Shown: positions 23,547 to 32,170 of the stretch, piece after piece
Numbering within the stretch: the stretch's first letter is position 1
Layout: every line of letters begins with the position of its first letter
NCBI RefSeq assembly: GCF_023023025.1
Contig: NZ_CP095481.1
Location: 1,922,001 to 1,986,000 of the forward strand
Direction of reading: 5' to 3'
DNA length: 64,000 bases
Source of the DNA: Amycolatopsis sp. WQ 127309
GTDB taxonomy: Bacteria > Actinomycetota > Actinomycetes > Mycobacteriales > Pseudonocardiaceae
Made by a program: the position numbers and the translations under genes
Notes under the pieces: generated by a model
What the model was told of the DNA's origin: nothing
What the model saw: only the letters and a program-made list of their open reading frames with translations
Databases searched by the model: none

Positions 23547-24038
23547 ATGGTTTTCAAGGTCGGAGAGACCGTCGTCTACCCGCACCACGGTGCCGCACTC
23601 ATCGAAGCCATCGAGACCCGCGTGATCAAGGGCGAGGAGAAGAAGTACCTCGTCCTCAAAGTCGCGCAAGGGGATCTTACGGTTCGCGTGCCCGCTGACA
23701 ACGCCGAGATCGTCGGTGTGCGTGATGTCGTCGGGCAAGAAGGACTGGACAAGGTTTTCGACGTACTGCGTGCTCCGCATACCGAAGAGCCCACGAACTG
23801 GTCTCGTCGGTACAAGGCCAACCTCGAGAAGCTCGCCTCCGGCGACGTGAACAAGGTGGCCGAAGTGGTGCGCGACCTCTGGCGACGAGAGAAGGACCGC
23901 GGACTTTCAGCCGGCGAGAAGCGCATGCTGGCGAAGGCGCGGCAAATTCTGGTCAGCGAGCTCGCGCTCGCGGAGGGCACCGACGAGGACAAGGCTGAAG
24001 TCCTCCTCGACGAAGTTCTGGAAACCGCGGCGGTCTGA
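23547..24038 (+). CDS. carD: CarD family transcriptional regulator
   Basis: A 163-residue protein. The N-terminal RNA-polymerase-interacting Tudor-like domain (1-about 55; [41 protein letters not shown]) precedes a helical DNA-binding domain (about 65-160; [27 protein letters not shown]). CarD binds the RNA polymerase beta subunit and stabilises open complexes at rRNA and many housekeeping promoters. It is essential in mycobacteria. Gene order carD-ispD-ispF is conserved in actinobacteria; ispD starts 57 bp downstream. Confidence 0.96.
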   Translation: MVFKVGETVVYPHHGAALIEAIETRVIKGEEKKYLVLKVAQGDLTVRVPADNAEIVGVRDVVGQEGLDKVFDVLRAPHTEEPTNWSRRYKANLEKLASGDVNKVAEVVRDLWRREKDRGLSAGEKRMLAKARQILVSELALAEGTDEDKAEVLLDEVLETAAV

Positions 24039-24094
24039 CACCCCAAGGGCTTCTTGCTCGACGGGCGAGCAGATGCCTCTACGATCACGAACCG

Positions 24095-24721
24095 ATGAAC
24101 GTCGCCGTGATCGTGACCGTCGCACACCACGCCTCCGACGGAGAGCTCGCTCTCACGCCGGTCCGTGGTGAAGCGCTACTCACGCACACCGTGCGGGGGC
24201 TGCTGGCAGTACCGGAGATCGATCTGGTTCTCGTGGCGGCCCCCCAGCGGTGTGCGCAAGTCTATTCACAGGTCCTCGAGGATCTCTCGTGCCGGGTCGT
24301 CCCCGGTTCGCTCCGGCAGGCCTTCGCCGTCGTCGAGCCCGAACTTTCCCGTGACTCCGTTCTACTCCTCCACGACGCCTTGCGGGCCTTCATTCCTGCG
24401 CAAACGGTGCGTGACGTGATCACCGCGGTCAGTAGCGCGAATCCCGTCGTCGTCCCGGTGCTCCCGATGGCCGACACGGTGAAGGTGACCGACGCGGCCG
24501 AGCTGATCGTCGGCACCGAGGACCGCACCCGGCTGCGCACCGCCCAGACCCCGGTCGGCTACACCCTCGACGCCTTCCGCGCGGCGGACCTCGATGCGGC
24601 GGTCCCCGAGGGCGCGGCGACCGTGCCGGGGCACCCGGACGCGATGCGCGTCACCACCGACTTCGAACTTTCCCTGGCCGAGGCGATCGCGGCGGCACCG
24701 AGCACGGAGGAGACGCTGTGA
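24095..24721 (+). CDS. ispD: IspD-like 2-C-methyl-D-erythritol 4-phosphate cytidylyltransferase, active-site motif degenerate
   Basis: A 208-residue protein in the ispD position. The second half keeps family features: [14 protein letters not shown] (for VHDAAR), [26 protein letters not shown] and [14 protein letters not shown]. However, the N-terminal nucleotide-binding signature (AAGxGxRxG...K) is not there: the protein begins [21 protein letters not shown], so the usual Arg/Lys pair that binds CTP phosphates is missing, and the late NxK site reads DAMR. It may be a strongly diverged enzyme, an inactive paralogue or one with another substrate. A TACGAT box lies 9 nt upstream of the ATG. It overlaps ispF by 4 nt. 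Confidence 0.8.
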   Translation: MNVAVIVTVAHHASDGELALTPVRGEALLTHTVRGLLAVPEIDLVLVAAPQRCAQVYSQVLEDLSCRVVPGSLRQAFAVVEPELSRDSVLLLHDALRAFIPAQTVRDVITAVSSANPVVVPVLPMADTVKVTDAAELIVGTEDRTRLRTAQTPVGYTLDAFRAADLDAAVPEGAATVPGHPDAMRVTTDFELSLAEAIAAAPSTEETL

Positions 24722-25185
24722 GGATCGGCAACGGGGTGGACGTCCACCCGATCGAGGCGGGCCGCGAGTGCTGGATCGCCGGGCTGAGCTGGCCGGGCGT
24801 CGACGGCTGCGCGGGCCACTCGGACGGCGACGTCGCGGCGCACGCCCTGTGCGACGCGCTGCTGTCCGCGGCCGGCCTTGGCGACCTCGGCGCGGTGTTC
24901 GGCACCGGCGACCCCCGGATGGACGGCGCGCACGGCGCCGACATGCTCGCCGAGGTCCGCGGCCTGATCGAGGCCGAGGGCTGGCGCGTCGCGAACGCGA
25001 CGGTCCAGATCGTCGGCAACGCCCCCCGGGTGGGCAAGCGGCGCGACGAGGCGCAGAAAGTGCTCTCGGAGGCCGTCGGCGGCCCGGTGAGCGTCTCCGG
25101 CACGACATCCGACGGCTTGGGCCTCACCGGCCGCGGCGAAGGCATCGCGGCCTTCGCCACAGCACTGCTGCTGACGGCGGAATAG
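24718..25185 (+). CDS. ispF: 2-C-methyl-D-erythritol 2,4-cyclodiphosphate synthase
   Basis: A 155-residue protein with all expected motifs: GNGVDVHPI (zinc ligands Asp8 and His10), [17 protein letters not shown] (third zinc ligand His42), [12 protein letters not shown] and the C-terminal [17 protein letters not shown]. It cyclises CDP-methylerythritol phosphate in the MEP isoprenoid pathway. The GTG start overlaps the ispD stop (GTGA), so the two are translationally coupled. The intact catalytic motifs contrast with the degenerate IspD upstream. Confidence 0.95.
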   Translation: MRIGNGVDVHPIEAGRECWIAGLSWPGVDGCAGHSDGDVAAHALCDALLSAAGLGDLGAVFGTGDPRMDGAHGADMLAEVRGLIEAEGWRVANATVQIVGNAPRVGKRRDEAQKVLSEAVGGPVSVSGTTSDGLGLTGRGEGIAAFATALLLTAE

Positions 25186-25198
25186 CCCCACCGCCCGG

Positions 25199-25230
25199 GT
25201 TGTCCACAGCCGGGCCGAGATGTGGACAAC
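25199..25230. promoter_or_regulatory. Inverted pair of DnaA boxes
   Basis: GTTGTCCACA and its exact complement TGTGGACAAC face each other across 12 nt. TTGTCCACA is the actinomycete DnaA-box consensus. The pair lies just after ispF, upstream of a PPOX gene. Confidence 0.6.
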
Positions 25231-25429
25231 GAGGCCCCGCCTGTGACGTTTCCCGCTTTTCGTCGGAGGGTCCCGATACGCTGGAAGCGGGGCCGGTCCC
25301 CCGGAGAGGGTGGGGGGTGCTTTCCGGCGGGGGCTGCCTTGCTCGGCAGGGTCGTTCCGAAATGGCCGCGGCCACGCCGCCGGCCCGCGCAGCGGAATAG
25401 CCTCGCCGTTCGAGCACGTTCGGCGTGAC

Positions 25430-25825
25430 ATGGCCCTCACTCTCCCCGACGCCGTCCGCGCGCTCGTCGACGGCAGGAACTTCGCCACCGTCGCCACGCT
25501 CGACCCCGACGGCAGCCCGCAGACCTCCGTCGTCTGGATCGGCCTCGACGGCGGCGACCTCGTGTTCAGCGCCACCGAAGACCGCCGGAAGGTCCGCAAC
25601 CTGCGGCGCGACCCCCGCGTCGGCGTGTCGATCACCGACGCCGGCAACCCCTACCGGCACACCCAGCTGCGCGGCACGGTGACGCTCACCCCCGACCCGG
25701 GCAAGACGCTGCCGAAGACGCTGAGCCACAAGTACCTCGGCGAGGACCCGCCCGCGGAGGGCGGCGACGTCGAACGGGTGATCGTCCGCCTGCACGTCGA
25801 GAAGATCGCGGGCAACGTCAAATAG
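25430..25825 (+). CDS. PPOX-class F420-dependent oxidoreductase (first of a pair)
   Basis: A 131-residue split-barrel flavin/deazaflavin-binding protein: the N-terminal FATVATLDPDGSPQTSVVWIGLDGGDLVFSA strand pattern, RRKVRNLRRDPRVGVSI and the C-terminal KIAGNVK are typical of the F420-dependent PPOX-class enzymes abundant in actinobacteria. Substrate unknown; the family reduces small molecules with F420H2 or may bind F420. ATG 25430 is chosen because the fold starts there; an in-frame extension upstream to 25310 has no conserved features. A close paralogue begins 10 bp downstream. Confidence 0.85.
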   Translation: MALTLPDAVRALVDGRNFATVATLDPDGSPQTSVVWIGLDGGDLVFSATEDRRKVRNLRRDPRVGVSITDAGNPYRHTQLRGTVTLTPDPGKTLPKTLSHKYLGEDPPAEGGDVERVIVRLHVEKIAGNVK

Positions 25826-25835
25826 GGTCCGGACC

Positions 25836-26231
25836 ATGGGTGTGACATTCAACGACGCGACCAAGGCGCTCCTCGACGGGAAGAACTACCCCGTCGTCGC
25901 CACCACCAACGCCGACGGTTCGCCGCAGAGCTCGGTCGTCTGGGCCCGCCGCGACGGCGACACCGTGGTCTTCGTGACCGTCCAGGGCCGCCGGAAGGAA
26001 CGCAACATCCGCCGCGACCCCCGCGTCTCGCTCTCCGTCTTCGACCTGGCTGATCCGGAGAACTACGTCGAGATCCGCGGGCGGGCCGAGGTCACCGTCG
26101 AGGGCGGCCCCGAGCTGAACGACGAGCTGGCCCACAAGTACACCGGCGCGGCCTTCCCGCCCGAGCCGGCCGACGTCGTGCGGGTGCTCGTCCGCGTTGT
26201 TCCCGAACACATCACAGGGCATTCGGCCTGA
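25836..26231 (+). CDS. PPOX-class F420-dependent oxidoreductase (second of a pair)
   Basis: A 131-residue paralogue of the preceding protein, identical in length and clearly related throughout (YPVVATTNADGSPQSSVVWARRDGDTVVFV, RRKERNIRRDPRVSLSV). The 10-bp gap and equal lengths point to tandem duplication followed by divergence. Charged residues around the predicted active-site cleft differ, so the two probably act on different substrates. Confidence 0.85.
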   Translation: MGVTFNDATKALLDGKNYPVVATTNADGSPQSSVVWARRDGDTVVFVTVQGRRKERNIRRDPRVSLSVFDLADPENYVEIRGRAEVTVEGGPELNDELAHKYTGAAFPPEPADVVRVLVRVVPEHITGHSA

Positions 26232-26240
26232 CGATCCCGT

Positions 26241-26246
26241 TAGGCT
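26241..26246 (+). promoter_or_regulatory. -10 box of HAD hydrolase gene (leaderless)
   Basis: TAGGCT lies 7 nt before the ATG at 26254, with no ribosome-binding site between. Confidence 0.6.
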
Positions 26247-26253
26247 GAAACCC

Positions 26254-26952
26254 ATGACGATCAGGGCGGTGTTGTTCGACTACTCCGGCACGCTTTTCCG
26301 GCTCGAGCAGGACGAGACCTGGCTCACCGAACTGACCGACCACGCGGGCACGCCGCTCGACATCGAGGCCCAGGCCGAGCTGATGCGCCGGATGACGGCG
26401 CCGGTCGGCCAGGTCGTCGAGCTGGACGCCGACCACCAGCACGCCTGGCACCACCGCGACCGCGACCCCGTGCTGCACCGGAAGGTGTACCTGGAGGTCC
26501 TCAAGAAGTCCGGCGTCCCGCGGCCCGAGCAGGCCGTCGCGCTGTACGACCGGCTCATCGATCCCAGCCAGTGGACGCCTTACCCGGACACCGAGGCCGC
26601 GCTCAAGGCGGCGTCCGAGCAGGGGCTCAAGGTCGGCGTCCTGAGCAACATCGCCTTCGACATCCGGCCCGCGTTCACCGCCCGCGGCTGGGACGCCTAC
26701 GTCGACGAGTTCGTCCTGTCCTTCGAGGTCGGGGCGATCAAGCCGGAGCTGGAGATCTTCCGCCGAGCCGTGCAGGCGCTCGGCATCCCGGCCACCGAAA
26801 CCCTGATGGTCGGCGACAGCGAAGAGGCCGACGGCGGGGCCCGCGCGCTCGGCTGCGAGTTCGCGCTGGTCGACCCGCTGCCGACGGCGCAGCGGCCGGA
26901 CGCCCTGCTCACGGCGCTGAGCGCGTTCGGTGTCGGGCAGGAGCCGAGCTAG
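26254..26952 (+). CDS. HAD superfamily hydrolase
   Basis: A 232-residue protein with the four HAD motifs: FDYSGTLF (nucleophile Asp9; the second aspartate is replaced by Ser), VGVLSNIA, KPELEIFR and VGDSEEADGGARA. It has a helical cap between motifs 1 and 2. Ser in place of the acid/base Asp in motif 1 is unusual for a phosphatase and deserves care in assigning the reaction. The start is set by the leaderless -10 box rather than by an upstream in-frame ATG. Its last codon and stop lie inside the left arm of an inverted-repeat element. Confidence 0.85.
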   Translation: MTIRAVLFDYSGTLFRLEQDETWLTELTDHAGTPLDIEAQAELMRRMTAPVGQVVELDADHQHAWHHRDRDPVLHRKVYLEVLKKSGVPRPEQAVALYDRLIDPSQWTPYPDTEAALKAASEQGLKVGVLSNIAFDIRPAFTARGWDAYVDEFVLSFEVGAIKPELEIFRRAVQALGIPATETLMVGDSEEADGGARALGCEFALVDPLPTAQRPDALLTALSAFGVGQEPS

Positions 26953-27116
26953 GCGCTGTTCTGCGAGTCTGCTCGATGGGCTTCGTGATCCAGGTGGTTC
27001 CTGGCGGTGCGGGCGGATCGCCCTCGTACCGGGTCGTACTCGGGTGAGCCGCCCGTGCCGTCAGGGGCCGCCTGGGCGCGAAGACCGCGAGCTTGACTCG
27101 CAGAACAGCGCCTAGC
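26948..27116. repeat. MITE-like element with 22-bp terminal inverted repeats
   Basis: The ends, 26948-26969 and 27095-27116, are perfect 22-bp inverted repeats (core GGCGCTGTTCTGCGAGTC), and pairing resumes for five more bases after a small bulge. The 125-bp interior has no gene. The left arm supplies the stop codon of the HAD gene. No transposase is present, and I see no clear target duplication. Confidence 0.65.
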
Positions 27117-27145
27117 CGCCTGCGACCTCGCTCACGCCCACCCCG

Positions 27146-27151
27146 TACCCT
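27146..27151 (+). promoter_or_regulatory. -10 box of cysS (leaderless)
   Basis: TACCCT lies 6 nt before the GTG at 27158. Confidence 0.55.
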
Positions 27152-27157
27152 TTCAGG

Positions 27158-28546
27158 GTGGCCCTACACCTTTTCGACACAGCGACCCGGAGCGTGCGGG
27201 AGTTCCAGCCCGCCCGTAGCGGAACGGCGTCGATCTACGTGTGTGGTGCCACCGTGCAGGGCGTCCCCCACATCGGGCACATCCGCGGCGCCCTGAACTA
27301 CGACGTCCTGCGCCGCTGGCTCGTCCACAGTGGACTGGACGTGCTGCTGGTCCGCAACGTCACGGACATCGACGACAAGATCCTGACCAAGGCCGCGGCC
27401 GCGGATCGCCCCTGGTGGGAGTGGGCGGCGACGCATGAGCGCGCCTTCGAGCAGGCCTACGAGCAGCTCGGCTGCCTCCCGCCGTCGATCAACCCGCGCG
27501 CGACCGGGCACGTCACCCAGATGGTCGAGCTGATGCAGCGGCTGATCGACCAGGGGCACGCCTACGCCGTGGACGGCGACGTCTACTTCTCGGTGAAGTC
27601 GTTCGACGACTACGGCAAGCTGTCCGGCCAGGTCCTCGAGGACGTCCAGCAGGGCGAGACACCGGCCCGCGGCAAGCAGGACCCGCACGACTTCACGCTG
27701 TGGAAGTCCGCGAAGCCGGGCGAGCCGTCGTGGCCGACGCCGTGGGGCGACGGCCGGCCGGGCTGGCACCTCGAGTGCTCGGCGATGGCCACGGCCTACC
27801 TCGGCGCGGAGTTCGACATCCACGGCGGCGGGCGCGACCTGGTCTTCCCGCACCACGAAAACGAGCGCGCGCAGTCGAACGCCGCCGGCGACCCGTTCGC
27901 CCGCTACTGGCTGCACAACGACTGGGTGACCATGTCCGGCGAGAAGATGTCGAAGTCGCTGGGCAACACCGTGACGATCCCCGCGATGCTGGAGCGCTAC
28001 CGGGCGGCCGAGCTGCGCTACTACCTGATGCAGCCGCACTACCGGTCCAAGATCGAGTACTCCGACGGCGCGGTCTCGGAAGCCGCGCAGGGCTATCGGC
28101 GGATCGAGACGTTCCTGCGTCGCGCCACTTCTTCCGGCGAGGTGGGGATCGGCACGATCCCGGCCGGGTTCGCCGCCGCGATGGACGACGACCTCGCCAC
28201 CCCGCAGGCGTTCGCCGTGGTCCACACCACGGTGCGGGACGGTAACGCCGCCCTCGACGCGGGCGACACCTCCAAGGCACTCGAACTCGCCGCCGCCGTG
28301 CGCGCGATGACCGACGTGCTCGGCCTCGACCCGCTGTCCGCGCGCTGGTCCGAGGCGGGCGGTTCCGAAACGCCCACCAAAGAGGCGCTGGACTTCCTCG
28401 TCAAGGATCTGCTGGCCGAGCGCCAGCAGGCCCGGGCCGAGAAGGACTTCGCCCGCGCGGACGCCGCCCGTGACCGCCTCCAGCAGGCGGGCATCGTGGT
28501 GGAGGACACCCCTAACGGTCCACAGTGGACAGTCAAGTCCGACTGA
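27158..28546 (+). CDS. cysS: Cysteinyl-tRNA synthetase
   Basis: A 462-residue class I aminoacyl-tRNA synthetase. The N-terminal catalytic core has [18 protein letters not shown] (HIGH motif and a zinc-ligand cysteine), WHLECSAMA (second zinc cysteine), [11 protein letters not shown] and KMSKSLGN. A helical anticodon-binding end follows ([19 protein letters not shown]). It charges tRNA-Cys in the cytoplasm. The GTG start is leaderless by the promoter geometry. rlmB follows 32 bp later, the same order as in mycobacteria. Two of the six GTCCACAGTGGAC palindromes lie in this gene (27323, 28518), in different reading frames. Confidence 0.97.
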   Translation: MALHLFDTATRSVREFQPARSGTASIYVCGATVQGVPHIGHIRGALNYDVLRRWLVHSGLDVLLVRNVTDIDDKILTKAAAADRPWWEWAATHERAFEQAYEQLGCLPPSINPRATGHVTQMVELMQRLIDQGHAYAVDGDVYFSVKSFDDYGKLSGQVLEDVQQGETPARGKQDPHDFTLWKSAKPGEPSWPTPWGDGRPGWHLECSAMATAYLGAEFDIHGGGRDLVFPHHENERAQSNAAGDPFARYWLHNDWVTMSGEKMSKSLGNTVTIPAMLERYRAAELRYYLMQPHYRSKIEYSDGAVSEAAQGYRRIETFLRRATSSGEVGIGTIPAGFAAAMDDDLATPQAFAVVHTTVRDGNAALDAGDTSKALELAAAVRAMTDVLGLDPLSARWSEAGGSETPTKEALDFLVKDLLAERQQARAEKDFARADAARDRLQQAGIVVEDTPNGPQWTVKSD

Positions 28547-28578
28547 GCCGTTCTCCATAACCGCAAGGACTTTTCAGC

Positions 28579-29535
28579 ATGGCAGGCAACTCCCGGCGCC
28601 AAGGCGCCATCCGCAAGACGGGCACCAAGAAGGGTGCCGTCGTCGGTTCCGGCGGACAGCGCCGCAAGGCCCTCGAAGGCAAGGGCCCGACCCCGAAGGC
28701 GGAGGACCGTCCCGGGCACAAGGCCTACCGCCAGAACAACGCACAGACCAAGCGCGACCAGGCGCGGCAGAAGAAAGCCGACAAGCCGGAGCTGATCGCC
28801 GGGCGCAACCCGGTGGTCGAGGCGCTGCGCGCGGACGTCCCGGCGACCGCGCTGTACGTCGCGATCAACATCGAGATCGACGACCGCGTGAACGACGCCG
28901 TCCGGCTGGCCGGCGACAAGGGCATCTCGATCCTGGAGATCCCGCGCGAGGAGCTGGATCGCAAGACGAACCGGGCCGTGCACCAGGGCCTGGGCCTGCA
29001 GGTCCCGCCGTTCGAGTACGCCCACCCGGACGACCTGATGGCGGCGGCGCGCAACTCGGGCGAGGTGCCCCTGTTCGTCGCGCTCGACGGCGTCACCGAC
29101 CCGCGCAACCTCGGCGCGGTGATCCGCTCGGCGGCCGCGTTCGGCGCCCACGGCGTGCTGCTGCCGGAGCGGCGCAGCGCGGGCATGACGGCGGTGGCGT
29201 GGCGCACGAGCGCGGGCACGGCGGCGAAGCTGCCGATCGCGGTCGCGACCAACCTCACGCGCCAGCTGAAGTCGTGGGCCAACGAGGGTCTGATGCTGGT
29301 CGGCCTGGACGCCGACGGCTCGGTCGAGATCGACGGGCTGGAGCTGGCGGCGGACCCGCTGGTCATCGTGCTGGGCTCGGAGGGCCGCGGCCTGTCGCGC
29401 TTGGTGCGCGAGACGTGCGACGCGACCGTGTCGATCCCGATGGCGGCGGGCGTGGAGTCGTTGAACGCGTCGGTGGCGGCCGGTGTGCTGCTGGCCGAGG
29501 TGGCGCGGCGCCGTCGTCTCGCCGGGCGGATCTGA
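28579..29535 (+). CDS. rlmB: 23S rRNA (guanosine-2251-2'-O)-methyltransferase RlmB (TrmH/SpoU family)
   Basis: A 318-residue SPOUT methyltransferase. A basic, disordered N-terminal tail (1-about 65; [18 protein letters not shown]) is typical of actinobacterial RlmB. Then comes a substrate-binding domain (about 70-145) and the knotted catalytic domain with [36 protein letters not shown] and [23 protein letters not shown]. It methylates the ribose of G2251 in the ribosomal P-loop. AAGGA precedes the ATG. Confidence 0.93.
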   Translation: MAGNSRRQGAIRKTGTKKGAVVGSGGQRRKALEGKGPTPKAEDRPGHKAYRQNNAQTKRDQARQKKADKPELIAGRNPVVEALRADVPATALYVAINIEIDDRVNDAVRLAGDKGISILEIPREELDRKTNRAVHQGLGLQVPPFEYAHPDDLMAAARNSGEVPLFVALDGVTDPRNLGAVIRSAAAFGAHGVLLPERRSAGMTAVAWRTSAGTAAKLPIAVATNLTRQLKSWANEGLMLVGLDADGSVEIDGLELAADPLVIVLGSEGRGLSRLVRETCDATVSIPMAAGVESLNASVAAGVLLAEVARRRRLAGRI

Positions 29536-29624
29536 GCCCCGCCTCCACGACCCACCTTCACGACGAGGAACCACCCACTCGGGTTAAGGTCACCATCGGA
29601 TAAACCGAGGGGACCTGACCACCG

Positions 29625-31058
29625 ATGTCATTCGTTTCGCCACTGTTCCTGTGGTACTTCATGCCGGCGGTGCTCATCGCCGTCCTGGTGTGCCCGCGGA
29701 CCTGGCGCAACGGCATCATCGCGGTCGGCAGCCTGCTGTTCTACACGATCGGCGCCGGCCCGTTCGTGTTCCTGCTGCTCGGCTGCATGGTCGTCAACTT
29801 CATGGCCGGGCCGCTGCTGGAGGCGAGCCCGTGGGACGTCCAGGGCGTCCGGCGGCGGCGGATCCTCATCGCCGTCGTCTCGCTCGACGTCGGTGTCCTG
29901 CTGATCTGGAAGTACGCCGGGTTCGCGACGCAGCAGATCGCCGCCGTCTCGCACTGGTTCGGCGGCAGCCTGCCGGTCGCGAGCCTGGTGGTGCCGATCG
30001 GCATCTCGTTCTACACGTTCCACCACATCTCGTACGTGGTCGACATCTACCGCGGCGAGCGGCCGGCGCTGCGCAACCCGGTGTCGTTCGCCGCGTACAT
30101 CGCGATGTTCCCGCAGCTGGTGGCCGGCCCGATCGTCCGCTACCGCGAGATCGCCGACCAGCTGCCCCAGCTGCGTTCGCACCGCCTGGACGACATCGCG
30201 GCGGGCTTCCCCCGGTTCGCGCTGGGCCTGTGCAAGAAGACGATCATCGCGGACTCCCTGAGCCCGCTGGTCGAGGCGTGTTTCAAGGTGCCACCGGACC
30301 AGATGACGTTCGCGACGGCGTGGCTCGGCGCGATCGGCTACACGCTGCAGCTGTTCTTCGACTTCTCGGGCTATTCGGACATGGCGATCGGCTTGGGCCG
30401 CATGCTGGGCTTCCGCCTCCCGGAGAACTTCGCCAGGCCGTACTCGTCGGTGACGATCACGGAGTTCTGGCGCCGCTGGCACATGAGCCTGTCCCGCTGG
30501 TTCCGCGACTACGTCTACATCCCCCTGGGCGGCAACCGTCACGGAGCGGGCAAGACCTACCGCAACCTGTGCGTGGTGTTCGTCCTGACCGGCTTCTGGC
30601 ACGGCGCGCAGTGGACGTTCCTGGTGTGGGGCTGCTACCACGGAGCGCTGCTGGTGATCGAGCGCCGCTTCGGCCTGGACCTCAACCCCGCAAGCCCCCG
30701 CCGGCGATACCTCCGCAGGGCCTTGACGATGCTCCTGGTGGTGTTCGGCTGGGTCTTCTTCCGCTCCCAGGACATCGGCCACGCGCTGGCGATGATCGGC
30801 CACATGCTGATCCCCGACTTCGACGGCCTGGGCGCCGGAGTGGAACAGGCGTTCACCAACCAGCGCCTGGTCCTGCTACTGGCGGCCCTGGCGGTATTCG
30901 CACTACCGGCCCACCCGGTGACAGGCCCGCTACTGGAGTCGTCCAGAAGCCGCCCGGCAACGGCGCTACGCATCGGCGTGATGACGGTGGGCTTGATCTA
31001 CGCGGCCATCCTGATAGCAACGGGCACATTCAGCCCGTTCCTGTACTACCAGTTCTGA
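29625..31058 (+). CDS. MBOAT family O-acyltransferase (AlgI-like)
   Basis: A 477-residue integral membrane protein with about ten or eleven helices. The MBOAT/AlgI signatures are clear: IGISFYTFHHISYVVDIYRG, FDFSGYSDMAIGLGRMLGF, EFWRRWHMSLSRWFRDYVYIPLGGNR and TGFWHGAQW with the catalytic His326. Such enzymes carry acyl (often acetyl) groups across the membrane to an exported polysaccharide. The usual second partner (AlgJ/AlgX/SGNH-type transferase) is not next door, so the acceptor is unknown. GAGGGGACC precedes the ATG. Two small genes follow, the first 71 bp away. Confidence 0.92.
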   Translation: MSFVSPLFLWYFMPAVLIAVLVCPRTWRNGIIAVGSLLFYTIGAGPFVFLLLGCMVVNFMAGPLLEASPWDVQGVRRRRILIAVVSLDVGVLLIWKYAGFATQQIAAVSHWFGGSLPVASLVVPIGISFYTFHHISYVVDIYRGERPALRNPVSFAAYIAMFPQLVAGPIVRYREIADQLPQLRSHRLDDIAAGFPRFALGLCKKTIIADSLSPLVEACFKVPPDQMTFATAWLGAIGYTLQLFFDFSGYSDMAIGLGRMLGFRLPENFARPYSSVTITEFWRRWHMSLSRWFRDYVYIPLGGNRHGAGKTYRNLCVVFVLTGFWHGAQWTFLVWGCYHGALLVIERRFGLDLNPASPRRRYLRRALTMLLVVFGWVFFRSQDIGHALAMIGHMLIPDFDGLGAGVEQAFTNQRLVLLLAALAVFALPAHPVTGPLLESSRSRPATALRIGVMTVGLIYAAILIATGTFSPFLYYQF

Positions 31059-31129
31059 CGCGCAAGGAGGAACCAAGACCAGCCCGCGCCCATCGAACCG
31101 ACAAGCAGCCGCAAGGAAGGGGGCACGGG

Positions 31130-31483
31130 ATGACCGACCTGGACAACATCCCAGGCGTTATCCCCTACGTGGACCACCACACCGGCCCGAGACGGCTGCT
31201 CACCCTGGAAATCCCCCACCTGGGCCACACCGTCCGCGCCTACGCCCCGATCGCCAGCGTCGACGGACGTCAGTACGTGCTCTCCTGGGGCTCGGTGACC
31301 TTCGAGATCCCCGCCGACCGCAACGTGCACGTCAGCGTCCACCTGCACACGAACAGCGGCCACGAGCACACGATCACGCCGTTCGCCTCGATCGTCCTGT
31401 CCGCCCACTCCGCGCCGCTGCGGCTGCTCGCCCAGTTCGTGCCGAGCCAGGGCCCCCAGGGCTCGCTCGTGCCCCTCGGGTGA
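31130..31483 (+). CDS. Small hypothetical protein
   Basis: A 117-residue protein with no signal peptide or membrane segment. It has alternating hydrophobic strands (RLLTLEIPHLGHTVRAYAPI, YVLSWGSVTFEIPA, VHVSVHLHTNSGHEHTIT) and several histidines, which suggest a small beta-sandwich. I do not recognise a family. AAGGAAGGGGGC 5 nt upstream fixes the ATG at 31130. Its stop overlaps the GTG start of the phosphatase gene by 4 nt, so the two form an operon. Confidence 0.75.
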   Translation: MTDLDNIPGVIPYVDHHTGPRRLLTLEIPHLGHTVRAYAPIASVDGRQYVLSWGSVTFEIPADRNVHVSVHLHTNSGHEHTITPFASIVLSAHSAPLRLLAQFVPSQGPQGSLVPLG

Positions 31484-32097
31484 ACCACGTGCTGGCGGCG
31501 CGCTACCTCCTCCTCACCCGGCACGGCGAAGCGACCCCCGACGAGGCCGGGCTCACCGAAGCCGGGCAGCAGCAGGCAGTTCTGCTCGGACGGCGGTTGC
31601 GCGAGCTGCCCGTCGCCGCCATCCACCACGGGCCGCTAGGGCGGGCCGCGCTCACCGCCGCCATCATCGGGGACCAGCTGCCCGGCGTTCCGCTCCACGT
31701 CGAAGCGGCGGCCGGCGACTTCGTGCCCTACCTGCCGAAGCGCGAGGAGCTGCCCGAGACGTCCGCCGACCGGCTGCTCGCCGTCACCCGGCAGCTGCCC
31801 CCCGCCGACGAGGAGCTCGCCGCCGAGGCCGAACGGCGGTTCACCGGGCCCGTTCCCGGGAACGAGGCGCGGTTCGACCTCGTCGTCACGCACAACTACC
31901 TCATCTCCTGGCTCGTGCGCGCTTCGCAGGACGCACCGCCGTGGCGGTGGCTCGCGCTCAACCACGGCAACGCGGCGCTCACGGTCATCCGCTACGTGCC
32001 GGGGCGGCCCGCCGCGCTGCTGGCGTACAACGACCAAGGTCATCTCCCGCCCGCACTGCGCTGGACGGGCTTCCCGCCCGAGTTTTACCTTCCGTGA
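31480..32097 (+). CDS. Histidine phosphatase superfamily protein
   Basis: A 205-residue protein with the phosphoglycerate-mutase-like RHG motif near the start (LLLTRHGEA, His15), an arginine segment HHGPLGRAALTAAI, and the second catalytic histidine in DLVVTHNYLISW. These enzymes pass phosphate through a phosphohistidine. The substrate cannot be told. Translationally coupled to the preceding small gene (GTGA overlap). Confidence 0.85.
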   Translation: MNHVLAARYLLLTRHGEATPDEAGLTEAGQQQAVLLGRRLRELPVAAIHHGPLGRAALTAAIIGDQLPGVPLHVEAAAGDFVPYLPKREELPETSADRLLAVTRQLPPADEELAAEAERRFTGPVPGNEARFDLVVTHNYLISWLVRASQDAPPWRWLALNHGNAALTVIRYVPGRPAALLAYNDQGHLPPALRWTGFPPEFYLP

Positions 32098-32170
32098 CCG
32101 AGGAACGCGGAGCGTGTCCGGCACCGAAAACAGGTCTCGCCCGAATGGCCGAGCCTGGCACGATGGCCGG

